This document shows positions 1-5,411 of a DNA stretch of 7,740 bases, piece after piece. The stretch comes from CAYQLT01 sp964418425 (GTDB lineage: Bacteria > Bacillota > Limnochordia > Limnochordales > Geochordaceae). The translations under genes were made by a program, and so were the position numbers. The notes beneath the pieces are model-generated. The model was not told the DNA's origin. It was given only the letters and a program-made list of their open reading frames with translations, and ran no database searches. The stretch is taken from positions 1 through 7,740 of the forward strand of contig CAYQLT010000095.1 of assembly GCA_964418425.1 (NCBI GenBank). The letters are read 5' to 3'. How positions within the stretch are numbered: position 1 is the first letter of the stretch; each line of letters begins with the position of its first letter.

Positions 1-292
1 CAATCCCGCGCCGGTTCAGGGAAATCTTGACATATAGGCTCTCTCCTGAGTAGCGAGGTCCGAATACCCACCACTCCTTCGCCCGACCCCTATCGTCGGC
101 AAGGGGGCCCTCGCAATAATCGTCGACCGTCAACGACTGCAAGACCTGGCTGACTTCGCTCCGAGTCATGCCAAGACTGACCAGGTCGGCCAGGTTCTTG
201 TCCCGGTCGGCCAGTATCCACCGACCTCGTGCGACAGCGATCTTCATGCTCAACAGAAACTGACGAACCCGCTCTGCATCCGCTGCGCTCAC
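1..292 (-). CDS. MqsR-family-like toxin, 3' end outside window
   Basis: The frame reads from GTG 292 to the left edge (97 codons, no stop). The GTG has a GGAGG Shine-Dalgarno at 298-302, 5 nt upstream, and no in-frame ATG follows the upstream stop. The protein begins VSAADAERVRQF. It then shows the pattern I associate with the small MqsR-like toxins of Gram-positive bacteria: a helical N-terminus, DKNLADLVSLGMTRSEV at about 31-47, LQSLTVDDYCEGP at 51-63, WWVFGPRYSGESLYVKISL at about 74-92. MqsR toxins are RelE-fold mRNA interferases that inhibit translation, usually encoded just upstream of their MqsA or HTH antitoxin. Here that antitoxin would lie beyond base 1 and cannot be seen. A palindrome and a possible promoter sit about 55 bp upstream. 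The family call rests on remembered consensus, not on a search; another RelE-like family is possible. Confidence 0.6.
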   Translation of the reverse strand, partial: MSAADAERVRQFLLSMKIAVARGRWILADRDKNLADLVSLGMTRSEVSQVLQSLTVDDYCEGPLADDRGRAKEWWVFGPRYSGESLYVKISLNRRGI

Positions 293-346
293 CTTGGCCT
301 CCGGAAAGTGTGCCTCGGCACTCCCGACGTCCCTCCTGGCGCCGTC

Positions 347-366
347 CTGCTATCATATGATAGCAG
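347..366. promoter_or_regulatory. Perfect 20-bp palindrome, candidate TA operator
   Basis: CTGCTATCATATGATAGCAG is perfectly self-complementary over 20 bp and unusually AT-rich for this GC-rich DNA. It lies 55 bp upstream of the GTG start of the MqsR-like gene. TA operons are usually autoregulated through such palindromes, so this is a natural operator for the toxin or its unseen antitoxin. The palindrome contains TATCAT, a possible -10 element, so a bound repressor would block the promoter. Confidence 0.6.
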
Positions 367-382
367 AACCTAGCTGTTCGGC
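350..382 (-). promoter_or_regulatory. Possible sigma-70-type promoter of the MqsR-like gene
   Basis: On the minus strand TTGCCG is followed by 16 nt and then TATCAT, the latter inside the palindrome. Both hexamers resemble the -35 and -10 consensus (TTGACA, TATAAT) at slightly short spacing. The transcript would begin about 50 nt upstream of the GTG. This comes from reading only; the palindrome's symmetry offers TATGAT and TATCAT on both strands. Confidence 0.35.
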
Positions 383-469
383 AATCCGGGGATGGCGGAT
401 TCCAGGACTTGGTACAAAGATCCTCCTGGGCCGTAGCCCGAAAGCTCCCCCACCCGACGGCCTCACCGC

Positions 470-649
470 TCAGATGGTGTCCCAGAGGTACGGGCCCAGC
501 GGTTCCGTGGCCTCCGGCAGCGCGCGTTGCAGGCCCTTCGCCAGTCCGCAGTCCGTCGCCTCCACGTCTCGGCGGGGGCGCACCGGCCGGGCCCGAAAGC
601 GCTGGAACAGGTTTAACCCCGTCACCAACAAGGCCCAGATGGCCTGCAT
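470..649 (-). pseudogene. C-terminal fragment resembling a DDE transposase
   Basis: A 59-codon frame ends with TGA at 470-472. It reads MQAIWALLVTGLNLFQRF followed by RARPVRPRRD and a polar tail ending GPYLWDTI. The hydrophobic stretch (ALWxLLxxxLNLFxxF type) followed by arginine-rich residues is what one sees at the C-terminal end of several DDE transposases. Just upstream, another frame reads GSNDVERHRRVCDPA, which would continue naturally into MQAIW if a frameshift were allowed. No catalytic DDE region is visible and no terminal inverted repeats were recognised, so this is at most a remnant. The IS family is not assigned. It lies downstream of the Doc-type gene, among other insertion debris. 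The alternative is a chance open frame in GC-rich DNA. Confidence 0.4.
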
Positions 650-771
650 GCCGGGTCGCAGACCCGTCGATGACGCTCCACGTCGTTGGACCCGAGTCCC
701 CTGACCAGGACGGGGCCTTCATGCGGGGACCGACACGCCGAATGGCGGAGCGACTGCGACACCGTGCGAGA

Positions 772-1188
772 TTAGCCGAACCTTCTCTTCGACCGCCGTC
801 TCGGGCAGGGTCGGGCGTGATGCTGCAGCCGTCGAGCGATATCTGGCACGTCATATCCACGGGCCTCGATCTGGAGCAGCAGGTCGACAACCTCTTTCGG
901 GGATGCGAGGATGGCATGGCCGTTTCGCTCCAGAAAATAGCTGACCCGCGCCCACGCCGCCCGCTTGTTGAAGTCGATAAACCCGTGGTTTTTCACCAAG
1001 GATTGCAGGATCGCTGCCGCCTTTTCCCAGCGGGTGCGATAAAGTTGCCGGCCGCCGAACCACGCTCGCGGACGCGCCAGCGCCGAGTCGATTAAGCCAA
1101 GTTCCCGGATACCCTGCAATCCGCCCGACCTGCGCAGGGCTTCATCGTGGAAGAACAGCACATCCTGTAACCGTGGGTAGCGCAACAC
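772..1188 (-). CDS. doc: Doc/Fic-family toxin with variant Fic motif
   Basis: A 138-residue protein, GTG start, close to the 126 residues of phage P1 Doc and to bacterial homologues. Family landmarks in order are: N-terminal LQDVLFFHDEAL (4-17), the SGGLQGIRELGLIDSALARP block (21-40), FGGRQLY (44-50), EKAAAILQSLVKNHGF (55-70) and the Fic motif HGFIDFNKR (68-76), with His68, Phe70, Asp72, Asn74, Lys75, Arg76. Doc-type proteins phosphorylate EF-Tu and stop translation; other Fic proteins AMPylate. The usual form is HxFx(D/E)(G/A)NKR. Here Phe73 replaces the small Gly/Ala of the anion-binding loop, which could weaken catalysis. The start has no strong Shine-Dalgarno and lies 9 nt after the stop of the upstream ORF, suggesting translational coupling as in TA pairs. 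The C-terminus PRRRSKRRFG is basic and atypical, perhaps a replaced tail. No recognisable Phd antitoxin is adjacent. Confidence 0.85.
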   Translation of the reverse strand: MLRYPRLQDVLFFHDEALRRSGGLQGIRELGLIDSALARPRAWFGGRQLYRTRWEKAAAILQSLVKNHGFIDFNKRAAWARVSYFLERNGHAILASPKEVVDLLLQIEARGYDVPDIARRLQHHARPCPRRRSKRRFG

Positions 1189-1197
1189 CCCAGTGCT

Positions 1198-1590
1198 CTA
1201 GAGTTTGGCGAGCAGCTGGTAGAGTTCGCGGTTGGCCTCGAAGTGGGCGTTCGCCCAGGCCACTACCCGCGGGTGCGGCTGAGGGCCCCCGTGCGCTTCC
1301 AGCATAGGGGGGCGTCGAGACCGCTTTCCCAGACCCCGCACGCGCCGGAGCGGGGTTAGGCCACGAGCTTTCATTTTGTGGGTTGCGCTGGCGCTGGGCT
1401 TGAGCAGCCCCTTGAGTTTGCGGGGTCGTGACAACTGCTTATGCACCGCTGTGTGTCCCTTCATCAAAGCAAGACGCTCGCTATGCTTAGCCCGCCCGCC
1501 CACATTATCCACGGTGGCGCCCTCCCCGGCAAGTTGGAGCTGGCTTAGCCGCTGCCGGGAAATCCGGATGGGTAGGTGCCGTTTGGCCAT
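1198..1590 (-). CDS. Unrecognised basic ORF upstream of doc, possible antitoxin
   Basis: I do not recognise this ORF. From ATG 1590 it encodes about 130 residues, beginning MAKRHLPIRISRQRLSQL and continuing strongly basic (many R, K, H). It ends with a helix-like PRVVAWANAHFEANRELYQLL plus AKL. The stop lies only 9 nt before the GTG of the Doc-type toxin, the place where a Doc antitoxin is expected. The amphipathic C-terminal 24 residues look more protein-like than the rest. A shorter start at ATG 1305 would give 35 residues. Neither start has a good ribosome site, and no Phd, RHH or AbrB DNA-binding signature is visible. The 5' part may be fused debris from the adjacent insertion at about 1618. 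It could equally be a chance open frame; only the C-terminal part is favoured as real. Confidence 0.35.
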   Translation of the reverse strand: MAKRHLPIRISRQRLSQLQLAGEGATVDNVGGRAKHSERLALMKGHTAVHKQLSRPRKLKGLLKPSASATHKMKARGLTPLRRVRGLGKRSRRPPMLEAHGGPQPHPRVVAWANAHFEANRELYQLLAKL

Positions 1591-1615
1591 CCCCGCCGCA
1601 CATGCCGTCGCCACC

Positions 1616-1774
1616 TCATCCACGCCGGCAGCCGGGGCAGCTACGGGGCGCCGCGGGTGTGGGCGGAGCTTCGGAAGGAGCTACGGCATCCGTGGCTCCC
1701 GCAAGCCGGTAGCCCGGTTGATGCGCCTGCTGAGCCTGCCAGGTGGCCACGCTCCTGTCGATGAGGAACCTCAT
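1616..1774 (-). pseudogene. Truncated DUF5615 (PIN-like) toxin partner of DUF433
   Basis: The ATG at 1774-1772 overlaps the stop of the DUF433 gene as ATGA, the standard arrangement of DUF433-DUF5615 TA pairs. The protein begins MRFLIDRSVA, which matches the first beta-strand and Asp of DUF5615 PIN-like proteins (MRFLIDxxxxxRLAxWLR type). After about 10 codons, at base 1745, the frame enters sequence antisense to the IS3 fragment (TWQAQQAHQPG and onward). It reaches a stop at 1616-1618 after 52 codons. A full family member is about 110-120 residues with further acidic active-site residues, all missing here. The gene is therefore a nuclease-dead stub, and the DUF433 gene is left as an orphan antitoxin. 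Confidence 0.65.
1618..1746 (+). pseudogene. IS3-family transposase (OrfB) fragment, frameshifted
   Basis: One frame (1618-1680) reads IHAGSRGSYGAPRVWAELRKE, matching the strongly conserved IS3 OrfB segment of the type IHAxSRGTYGxPRVHAELR. The next expected segment, GIRxSRKRVARLMRxxGL, appears in a different frame from 1679 as SYGIRGSRKPVARLMRLLSLPG. Together they show an OrfB integrase N-terminal region broken by a +1-type frameshift near 1680. Only about 42 codons survive. There is no upstream OrfA helix-turn-helix, no DDE core downstream and no recognisable terminal repeats. The right end of the homology (about 1744) abuts the point where the minus-strand PIN-like toxin gene loses its native sequence. 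Confidence 0.75.
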
Positions 1775-2001
1775 GGGACTGGCAGCAAGGGAAGTTGCCG
1801 CTCCCTAAGGGCCTCTGCGGCGTAAAGGAGGGCCTCCCGGATGTCCTCGAGTTCGAGATCGGGGTGCGCCTCAAGGATTTCCCGCTCCGACATCCCGTCC
1901 GCAACCATGGCAACAACCGTAGCGACTGGGATGCGCAGGCCCCGGATGCAGGGTACCCCACCCATCTGGCGCGGGTCTACGGTAATGCGGCTAAATCTCA
2001 C
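1771..2001 (-). CDS. DUF433 antitoxin-like protein
   Basis: A 76-residue protein, full length for the family. It carries the DUF433 pattern almost throughout: ITVDPRQMGGVPCIRGLRIP (6-25), VATVVAMVADGMSEREILEA (26-45) and HPDLELEDIREALLYAAEAL (46-65). DUF433 proteins are small winged-helix/HTH-type antitoxins, usually paired with a downstream DUF5615 PIN-like nuclease. They are thought to neutralise it and repress their operon. The start is GTG 2001, with GGAGG at 2009-2013, 7 nt upstream. An ATG overlapping the GTG is out of frame and stops at once. The toxin start overlaps the stop by 4 nt, but the toxin is truncated by IS3 debris. The intact antitoxin beside a dead toxin suggests loss of the toxin first. 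It may persist as an anti-addiction or regulatory protein. Confidence 0.88.
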   Translation of the reverse strand: MRFSRITVDPRQMGGVPCIRGLRIPVATVVAMVADGMSEREILEAHPDLELEDIREALLYAAEALRERQLPLLPVP

Positions 2002-2374
2002 ATGGATCCCTCCCCGCTGACCCGCTCGATAAGGGACTCGCTCGCCGCCCGCGGCGCAGGCGAAGCTCGCTTTCGCTACGCTACCCTTTCGTACCAGGCA
2101 GCGCCCTCACGGCGCCCTAAGCTCCCCATCCCGGCCGCCTGCGATGTACCGGTGCCAAGCATACCACGAAGCCGCCGCATACCGAGCCGGTGTTCTTCCA
2201 ACGCCATCTGGGGGCACGCCCACCGACCCGCCCCTTTGGCTGCCAGGTAGGATCGCCCGCCAGGTCTGCCGAAGGTCGGAATCGCCAAACAGGCTCCCTC
2301 CCCCGGGATAGCTCCCGATTCTTGGGAACAGCTGGAGGGCGCCCTGGTCAAGCCTGTTCCGCAAGGAGCACCGC
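2002..2374. other. Non-coding or unassigned stretch between DUF433 and GNAT genes
   Basis: No convincing gene is seen here. Two overlapping minus-strand open frames (about 90 codons each) show no domain-like segment. The region must hold the promoters of the divergent DUF433 (minus) and GNAT (plus) genes, but I found no clear -35/-10 pair. Small inverted repeats occur at 2044-2055 (GCCGC CC GCGGC) and 2325-2360. Confidence 0.5.
2325..2360 (+). promoter_or_regulatory. Inverted repeat in the GNAT 5' leader
   Basis: GGAACAG (2325-2331) and CTGTTCC (2354-2360) are perfect inverted repeats separated by 22 nt. Between them is the 8-bp palindrome GGGCGCCC (2337-2344). The element ends 2 nt before the AAGGAG ribosome site (2363-2368) of the GNAT gene, so it could be an operator or a leader hairpin limiting translation. 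There is no T-run, so it is not an intrinsic terminator. The match may also be chance. Confidence 0.35.
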
Positions 2375-2980
2375 ATGATCGGCTTCTCTCCTGCCCTGGA
2401 CGAGCAATACGATGAGTTCCTGCAGCTGGTGCGCGACGAAGCAGGTTCTTACCTCGAGCGTACGCTTGCGCTCATGCAGATGAACTGGGAGGACTTCACC
2501 CGCCTCTTCCGAACAGTGGGTCACGTATACGGGATATATAGCAGGGGCCGGCTCGCGGGGTTCTGCTGGGTGGAGCAACGTGACCGCGTATTGCACATCC
2601 ACGGGCTGGTGCTCAAGAGCGAGTTCCAGGGTCAAGGCATCGGGAGTGCTGTGCTCCAGACACTGGAGAGCGAGTACAAGGGCAGGGTCGATACCGTAGA
2701 GCTCGGCGTACACCGCTCCAACCGTCGGGCCAAAGCCCTGTATGAACGGCTGGGGTACCAAAGTGTGCGGACGCTGGACGCTCTCGGGTTCGAGATTATG
2801 CAGAAGCGACTCACATCGGGGTCAGCCACGCCACCCGCCGTTCACCTCCAGCACCGCACCGGTGACGAAGTCCGCCTCTTCGCCGAGGAAGAAGAGGACT
2901 GCGTTCGCCACGTCTTCGGCGGTGCCCGGCCGACCCACGGGAACATCCGGATCAGAAATGCCTCGGGCGTCTTCTCGTGA
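2375..2980 (+). CDS. GNAT-family N-acetyltransferase with read-through tail
   Basis: A 201-codon frame starting at ATG 2375 with AAGGAG 6 nt upstream. The GNAT fold occupies residues 1 to about 146. It includes GRLAGFCWVEQRDRVLHIHG (strands 2-4, about 58-77), motif A VLKSEFQGQGIGSAVL (79-94) with the acetyl-CoA pyrophosphate loop QGQGIG (85-90), and motif B VELGVHRSNRRAKALYERLG (108-127). It ends naturally at FEIMQKRL. GNAT enzymes move an acetyl group from acetyl-CoA to an amine; the substrate cannot be told. Residues 147-201 are translated from the antisense of the SDR gene and look non-native (acidic EEEED, then basic). The original stop was probably just after codon 146. The gene converges on the five-gene operon and overlaps its last gene by 159 bp. 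No terminator is seen between them. Confidence 0.85.
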   Translation: MIGFSPALDEQYDEFLQLVRDEAGSYLERTLALMQMNWEDFTRLFRTVGHVYGIYSRGRLAGFCWVEQRDRVLHIHGLVLKSEFQGQGIGSAVLQTLESEYKGRVDTVELGVHRSNRRAKALYERLGYQSVRTLDALGFEIMQKRLTSGSATPPAVHLQHRTGDEVRLFAEEEEDCVRHVFGGARPTHGNIRIRNASGVFS

Positions 2981-3424
2981 CCGGTCAGGATTGCGCACGA
3001 CCCCGGGGCAAACCACGTTGACGGTAATACCGTGGCGAGCCTCTTCCAGGGCAAGGCAGCGGCTGAAGGCGATCATCCCTGCCTTCGCGGCCACGTAGGC
3101 CGCCATGTGCGGCGCCGGGCTGGTGTGCTGCCCGCCCGTGATGCCCAGGTTGACGATCCGTCCCCAGCGCTGGGCGCGCATCGCAGGGAGCGCCGCCCGG
3201 CAGGTGTAGAAGACGGAGGAAAGGTTGCTGGCCACGACGCTCTGCCACTCTTCGACGCTTTGGTCTGCCACGTCCCTCCACTGGAACATCCCGACGTTGT
3301 TAACCAGCGCGTCGAGCCGGCCGTGCCCCACGACGGTTGCGCCTCGGTGCCCCAGGGCTACCGCGATCCCTCTCCCAAGTCCCCGGGAACTTCCTGTAAC
3401 CAGGGCCACCCTCCCTTGGCTCAT
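2822..3424 (-). CDS. Short-chain dehydrogenase/reductase with internal deletion
   Basis: A 200-residue protein of the classical SDR (FabG-like) family, against the usual 245-250. It has the cofactor loop TGSSRGLG (10-17), NNVG (42-45), Asn67 of the tetrad, YVAAK with Tyr110 and Lys114, CPG (139-141) and a C-terminus GAVLEVNGGWRG (189-200). Classical SDRs use NAD(P)H to interconvert alcohols and ketones. Residue 32 (GATVV) is followed almost directly by HGRLDALVNNVG. About 45 residues carrying beta2 (cofactor specificity), beta3 and the adenine-binding Asp are missing in frame. The segment GRIVNLGITGG lacks the catalytic Ser expected before ITGG. Activity is therefore doubtful. The start chosen is ATG 3424, one nt after the GNAT stop (coupled translation); GTG 3445 would be upstream inside that gene. 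It is the last gene of the operon. Confidence 0.82.
   Translation of the reverse strand: MSQGRVALVTGSSRGLGRGIAVALGHRGATVVGHGRLDALVNNVGMFQWRDVADQSVEEWQSVVASNLSSVFYTCRAALPAMRAQRWGRIVNLGITGGQHTSPAPHMAAYVAAKAGMIAFSRCLALEEARHGITVNVVCPGVVRNPDRSREDARGISDPDVPVGRPGTAEDVANAVLFFLGEEADFVTGAVLEVNGGWRG
3323..3354. repeat. 8-bp direct repeat at the SDR deletion joint
   Basis: GTGCCCCA occurs at 3323-3330 and 3347-3354 (coding strand TGGGGCAC), 24 bp apart and in the same reading phase (codons Gly25-His26 and Gly33-His34). The second copy sits at the join where the SDR lacks about 45 residues. The repeat may mark the recombination or template-switch event that removed the segment; this is inference. Confidence 0.35.
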
Positions 3425-3425
3425 A

Positions 3426-4537
3426 CTACGTCGCATCCAGTCCACCGAACGTGAAAAGGCCGCTGGACAGCCCGAGCAGGGCCTTCACTTCCCGGCGGTC
3501 GGTCGAGGCTCCAAGGTTTTTGACCATGAGCGTTCCCCAACCGGCCGCCGTCTGTTGGAAGCCGGCGCGGCAAAGGCTGTCCAGATCGTTTTGCGCGATA
3601 GCGTATTGGTACAGGACGGGGGACTGAAAAGCCCTCCGCATCGCCATGAGCAGATCGACCCGTTCAATGCCGGGAAGCGCCTGCAATTCCCTGACGCAAA
3701 CGTAGCCTCGCCGGCGCCCGGCCACGGCATAGCCAACGGGTTCAGAATCCCGGCGCACCACAAACAGCTCCTCCCAACTCAGATCACCGGCTGCCAGGGC
3801 CCCCTGGATGAACCCGTGCGGCCGCTGCGTGAAGCCGAGCCGGCCGCAAACCGACCGCTGGTAGAGAGAGTAGATCAAGGGCTCCTGTGCCTCTTCTGCC
3901 GGTACCAGCACGTACTGCCGGGCGGGGTCTTCCAGCGGTTCCTCGTCTACCCCGCCTGCCACGGCCTGCCCCAGGTCTGCGACGTCCACGTACCCTGCTT
4001 TTAGGTACAGCCCATGCGCAACCAGGGAGCGGGACGTGGTCAGAAACGACCAACGCAGCCCCCGCTCCCTCATCCGCCGGTGCGCCTCTTCCACGAGGGC
4101 CTCCGCGACGCCCTGTCTTGCCGCATCCGGGTGGGTGGCGACCGCCCAGAGCGCGCCGAAGCGTTCAGGCCCGCAGGCTGTCTGCACGGTCGTCTCCAAA
4201 ACCCCGACCTGGCCAAGGACCTTGCCGCCGTGAACCCCGTAAAGAGCNNNNNNNNNNNNNNNNNNNNNNNNNNNNNNNNNNNNNNNNNNNNNNNNNNNNN
4301 NNNNNNNNNNNNNNNNNNNNNNNNNNNNNNNNNNNNNNNNNNNNNNNTCTCCAAAACCCCGACCTGGCCAAGGACCTTGCCGCCGTGAACCCCGTAAAGA
4401 GCCACAAAGGGCGCAAGGCGGGCTTCCCGCTGGCGCATGGCCGCGACCCGGGCAGCATCGAGCGCGTAGGCGAGGCTGAACAGGTTAAGCGCCAGAACCT
4501 GGTCCGGATCTACTCGATCATATTCCAGGATCTGCAA
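3426..4537 (-). CDS. Two-domain GNAT-family protein, split by scaffold gap
   Basis: As assembled, the gene is interrupted by 100 N (4248-4347) flanked by an identical 55 bp. Removing the N run and one copy gives 957 nt, exactly 319 codons, with VALYGVHGGKVLGQVGVLE running smoothly into TTVQTACGPERFGALWAV. The 318-residue product starts at TTG 4537, just after an in-frame TGA. A GGTGA Shine-Dalgarno-like stretch lies 6 nt upstream, and the gene begins 25 nt after the upstream stop. The N-terminal GNAT domain (about 1-140) has motif A at about 78-96 (LWAVATHPDAARQGVAEAL). Its first loop position is Ala rather than Arg/Gln, but Gly91 and Ala93 are kept. GLYLKAGY (124-131) is motif-B-like. A second, weaker GNAT-like half (about 200-300) ends AAGWGTLMVKNL. 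Tandem-domain GNATs often use one active half; the substrate is unknown. Confidence 0.78.
4193..4402. other. Scaffold gap of 100 N with 55-bp contig-end duplication
   Basis: The 55 bp at 4193-4247 is identical to 4348-4402, and exactly 100 N (4248-4347) lie between. A fixed 100-N run is a convention for gaps of unknown size. Contig ends sharing one identical k-mer-length sequence are typical of de Bruijn graph assembly. Collapsing to one copy restores the GNAT frame perfectly, so this is an artefact and not a biological repeat. Confidence 0.93.
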
Positions 4538-4562
4538 GGCCCGTCACCCGGCTTCCCGCCTT

Positions 4563-5411
4563 CTACCCCTCTACCGCACCACCCAGGTTTCGCAGGTGCT
4601 CGCCTCGCTTTTCGACGAAGCTCGCGAGCCGCTCCAGGAACTCCCGGGTTGACGCCTGTCGGATGATTCGTTGCCGCTCTTTCTCAAGCTGGCTTTCGAG
4701 CGCCGGCAGGAGAGCGGCGTTGAGCAGCGCCTTCGCACCGCTGTACGCCGACGCGGGGCCAGCGGCGAGTTGCAGGGCCAGCCCGCGCGCCCGGCCTGCC
4801 AGGGCTTCGAGGGGCACGACCTCGTGGACGAGCCCCCACTCGTGCGCCTGTCCGGCGTCGAAGACGGGGTCGAGAAGCACCAGCTCCGAGGCCCTCGCGT
4901 ACCCCAGAATCTGGGCCACGATCAACGTCCAACCACCGTCGGGCACCAACCCGATGGACGTGTAAGCCTGCCTGAATTTTGCACCCTGGGCGGCCAGGCG
5001 CAGGTCACAGGCGCCGGCCAGGCTCATCCCCGCTCCCCCCACAGCTCCGTTGATGGCTGCGATGACGGGCTTTTCCATCCGGCGCAGGTCGACGATGGCG
5101 CGGTGAAGCAATACGGTGAGTTCGGCAAAAAACAGCCGGGGATCCCCGCCGCTCCGGATGTGCTCCCACGCGGCCTTCATATCTCCGCCCGCGCAAAAGC
5201 CCCGGCCGGCGCCGGTCAGTACAACGGCCCGCACGGCCTCGTCCATCGTGCACGCTTCCAGCGCCTGCACGAGTTCCCGGGCCATCGCGGCGTCCAGGGC
5301 GTTGAGCACCTCGGGGCGATTCAGCGTGACGGTCGCCACCCCTTGGCGGACCTCGTAACGAACTGCTTCGCCGGCCTGCTCACGCACTTTATTCCCGCCA
5401 CCTCTCTTCAC
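4563..5411 (-). CDS. Enoyl-CoA hydratase/isomerase (crotonase) family protein
   Basis: A crotonase-superfamily protein. From GTG 5387 it is 274 residues, numbered here. Landmarks are VATVTLNRPEVLNALD (17-32), first oxyanion segment GRGFCAGGDMKAA (61-73), second oxyanion segment INGAVGGAGMSLAGACDLRLA (112-132), and FRQAYTSIGLVPDGGW (138-153). The two Glu of true hydratases (rat ECH Glu144 and Glu164) are replaced by Ser and Tyr. Asp150 in LVPDGG matches the PaaG-type isomerases, so isomerisation of a 2- or 3-enoyl-CoA seems likelier than hydration. Two starts are possible. GTG 5411 overlaps the upstream stop as GTGA and gives 282 residues beginning VKRGGGNK. GTG 5387 (VREQAG) lies nearer the domain but has only a weak ribosome site. 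I take 5411 because the 4-nt overlap suggests coupling. The GNAT gene follows 25 nt downstream. Confidence 0.88.
   Translation of the reverse strand: MKRGGGNKVREQAGEAVRYEVRQGVATVTLNRPEVLNALDAAMARELVQALEACTMDEAVRAVVLTGAGRGFCAGGDMKAAWEHIRSGGDPRLFFAELTVLLHRAIVDLRRMEKPVIAAINGAVGGAGMSLAGACDLRLAAQGAKFRQAYTSIGLVPDGGWTLIVAQILGYARASELVLLDPVFDAGQAHEWGLVHEVVPLEALAGRARGLALQLAAGPASAYSGAKALLNAALLPALESQLEKERQRIIRQASTREFLERLASFVEKRGEHLRNLGGAVEG

Noticed and set aside
90..917. 275-codon minus-strand open frame
   Set aside because: It crosses the MqsR-like gene, the palindrome, the transposase-like tail and the Doc gene in another frame. Its composition is Gly/Arg/Ser-rich with no domain; it is a GC-driven shadow.
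409..1095. 228-codon plus-strand open frame
   Set aside because: It runs antisense through the Doc toxin and the transposase-like fragment with no recognisable motif or ribosome site.
2044..2080. Intrinsic terminator from small GC inverted repeats
   Set aside because: The stems are 5-6 bp with no T-run on either strand and no gene ends there.
3225..4004. 259-codon plus-strand open frame
   Set aside because: It is antisense to the SDR and GNAT genes, whose domain motifs are clear on the minus strand.
4193..4402. True biological direct repeat or insertion duplication
   Set aside because: The copies flank an exact 100-N gap, and removing one restores a perfect reading frame; contig-end overlap explains it.
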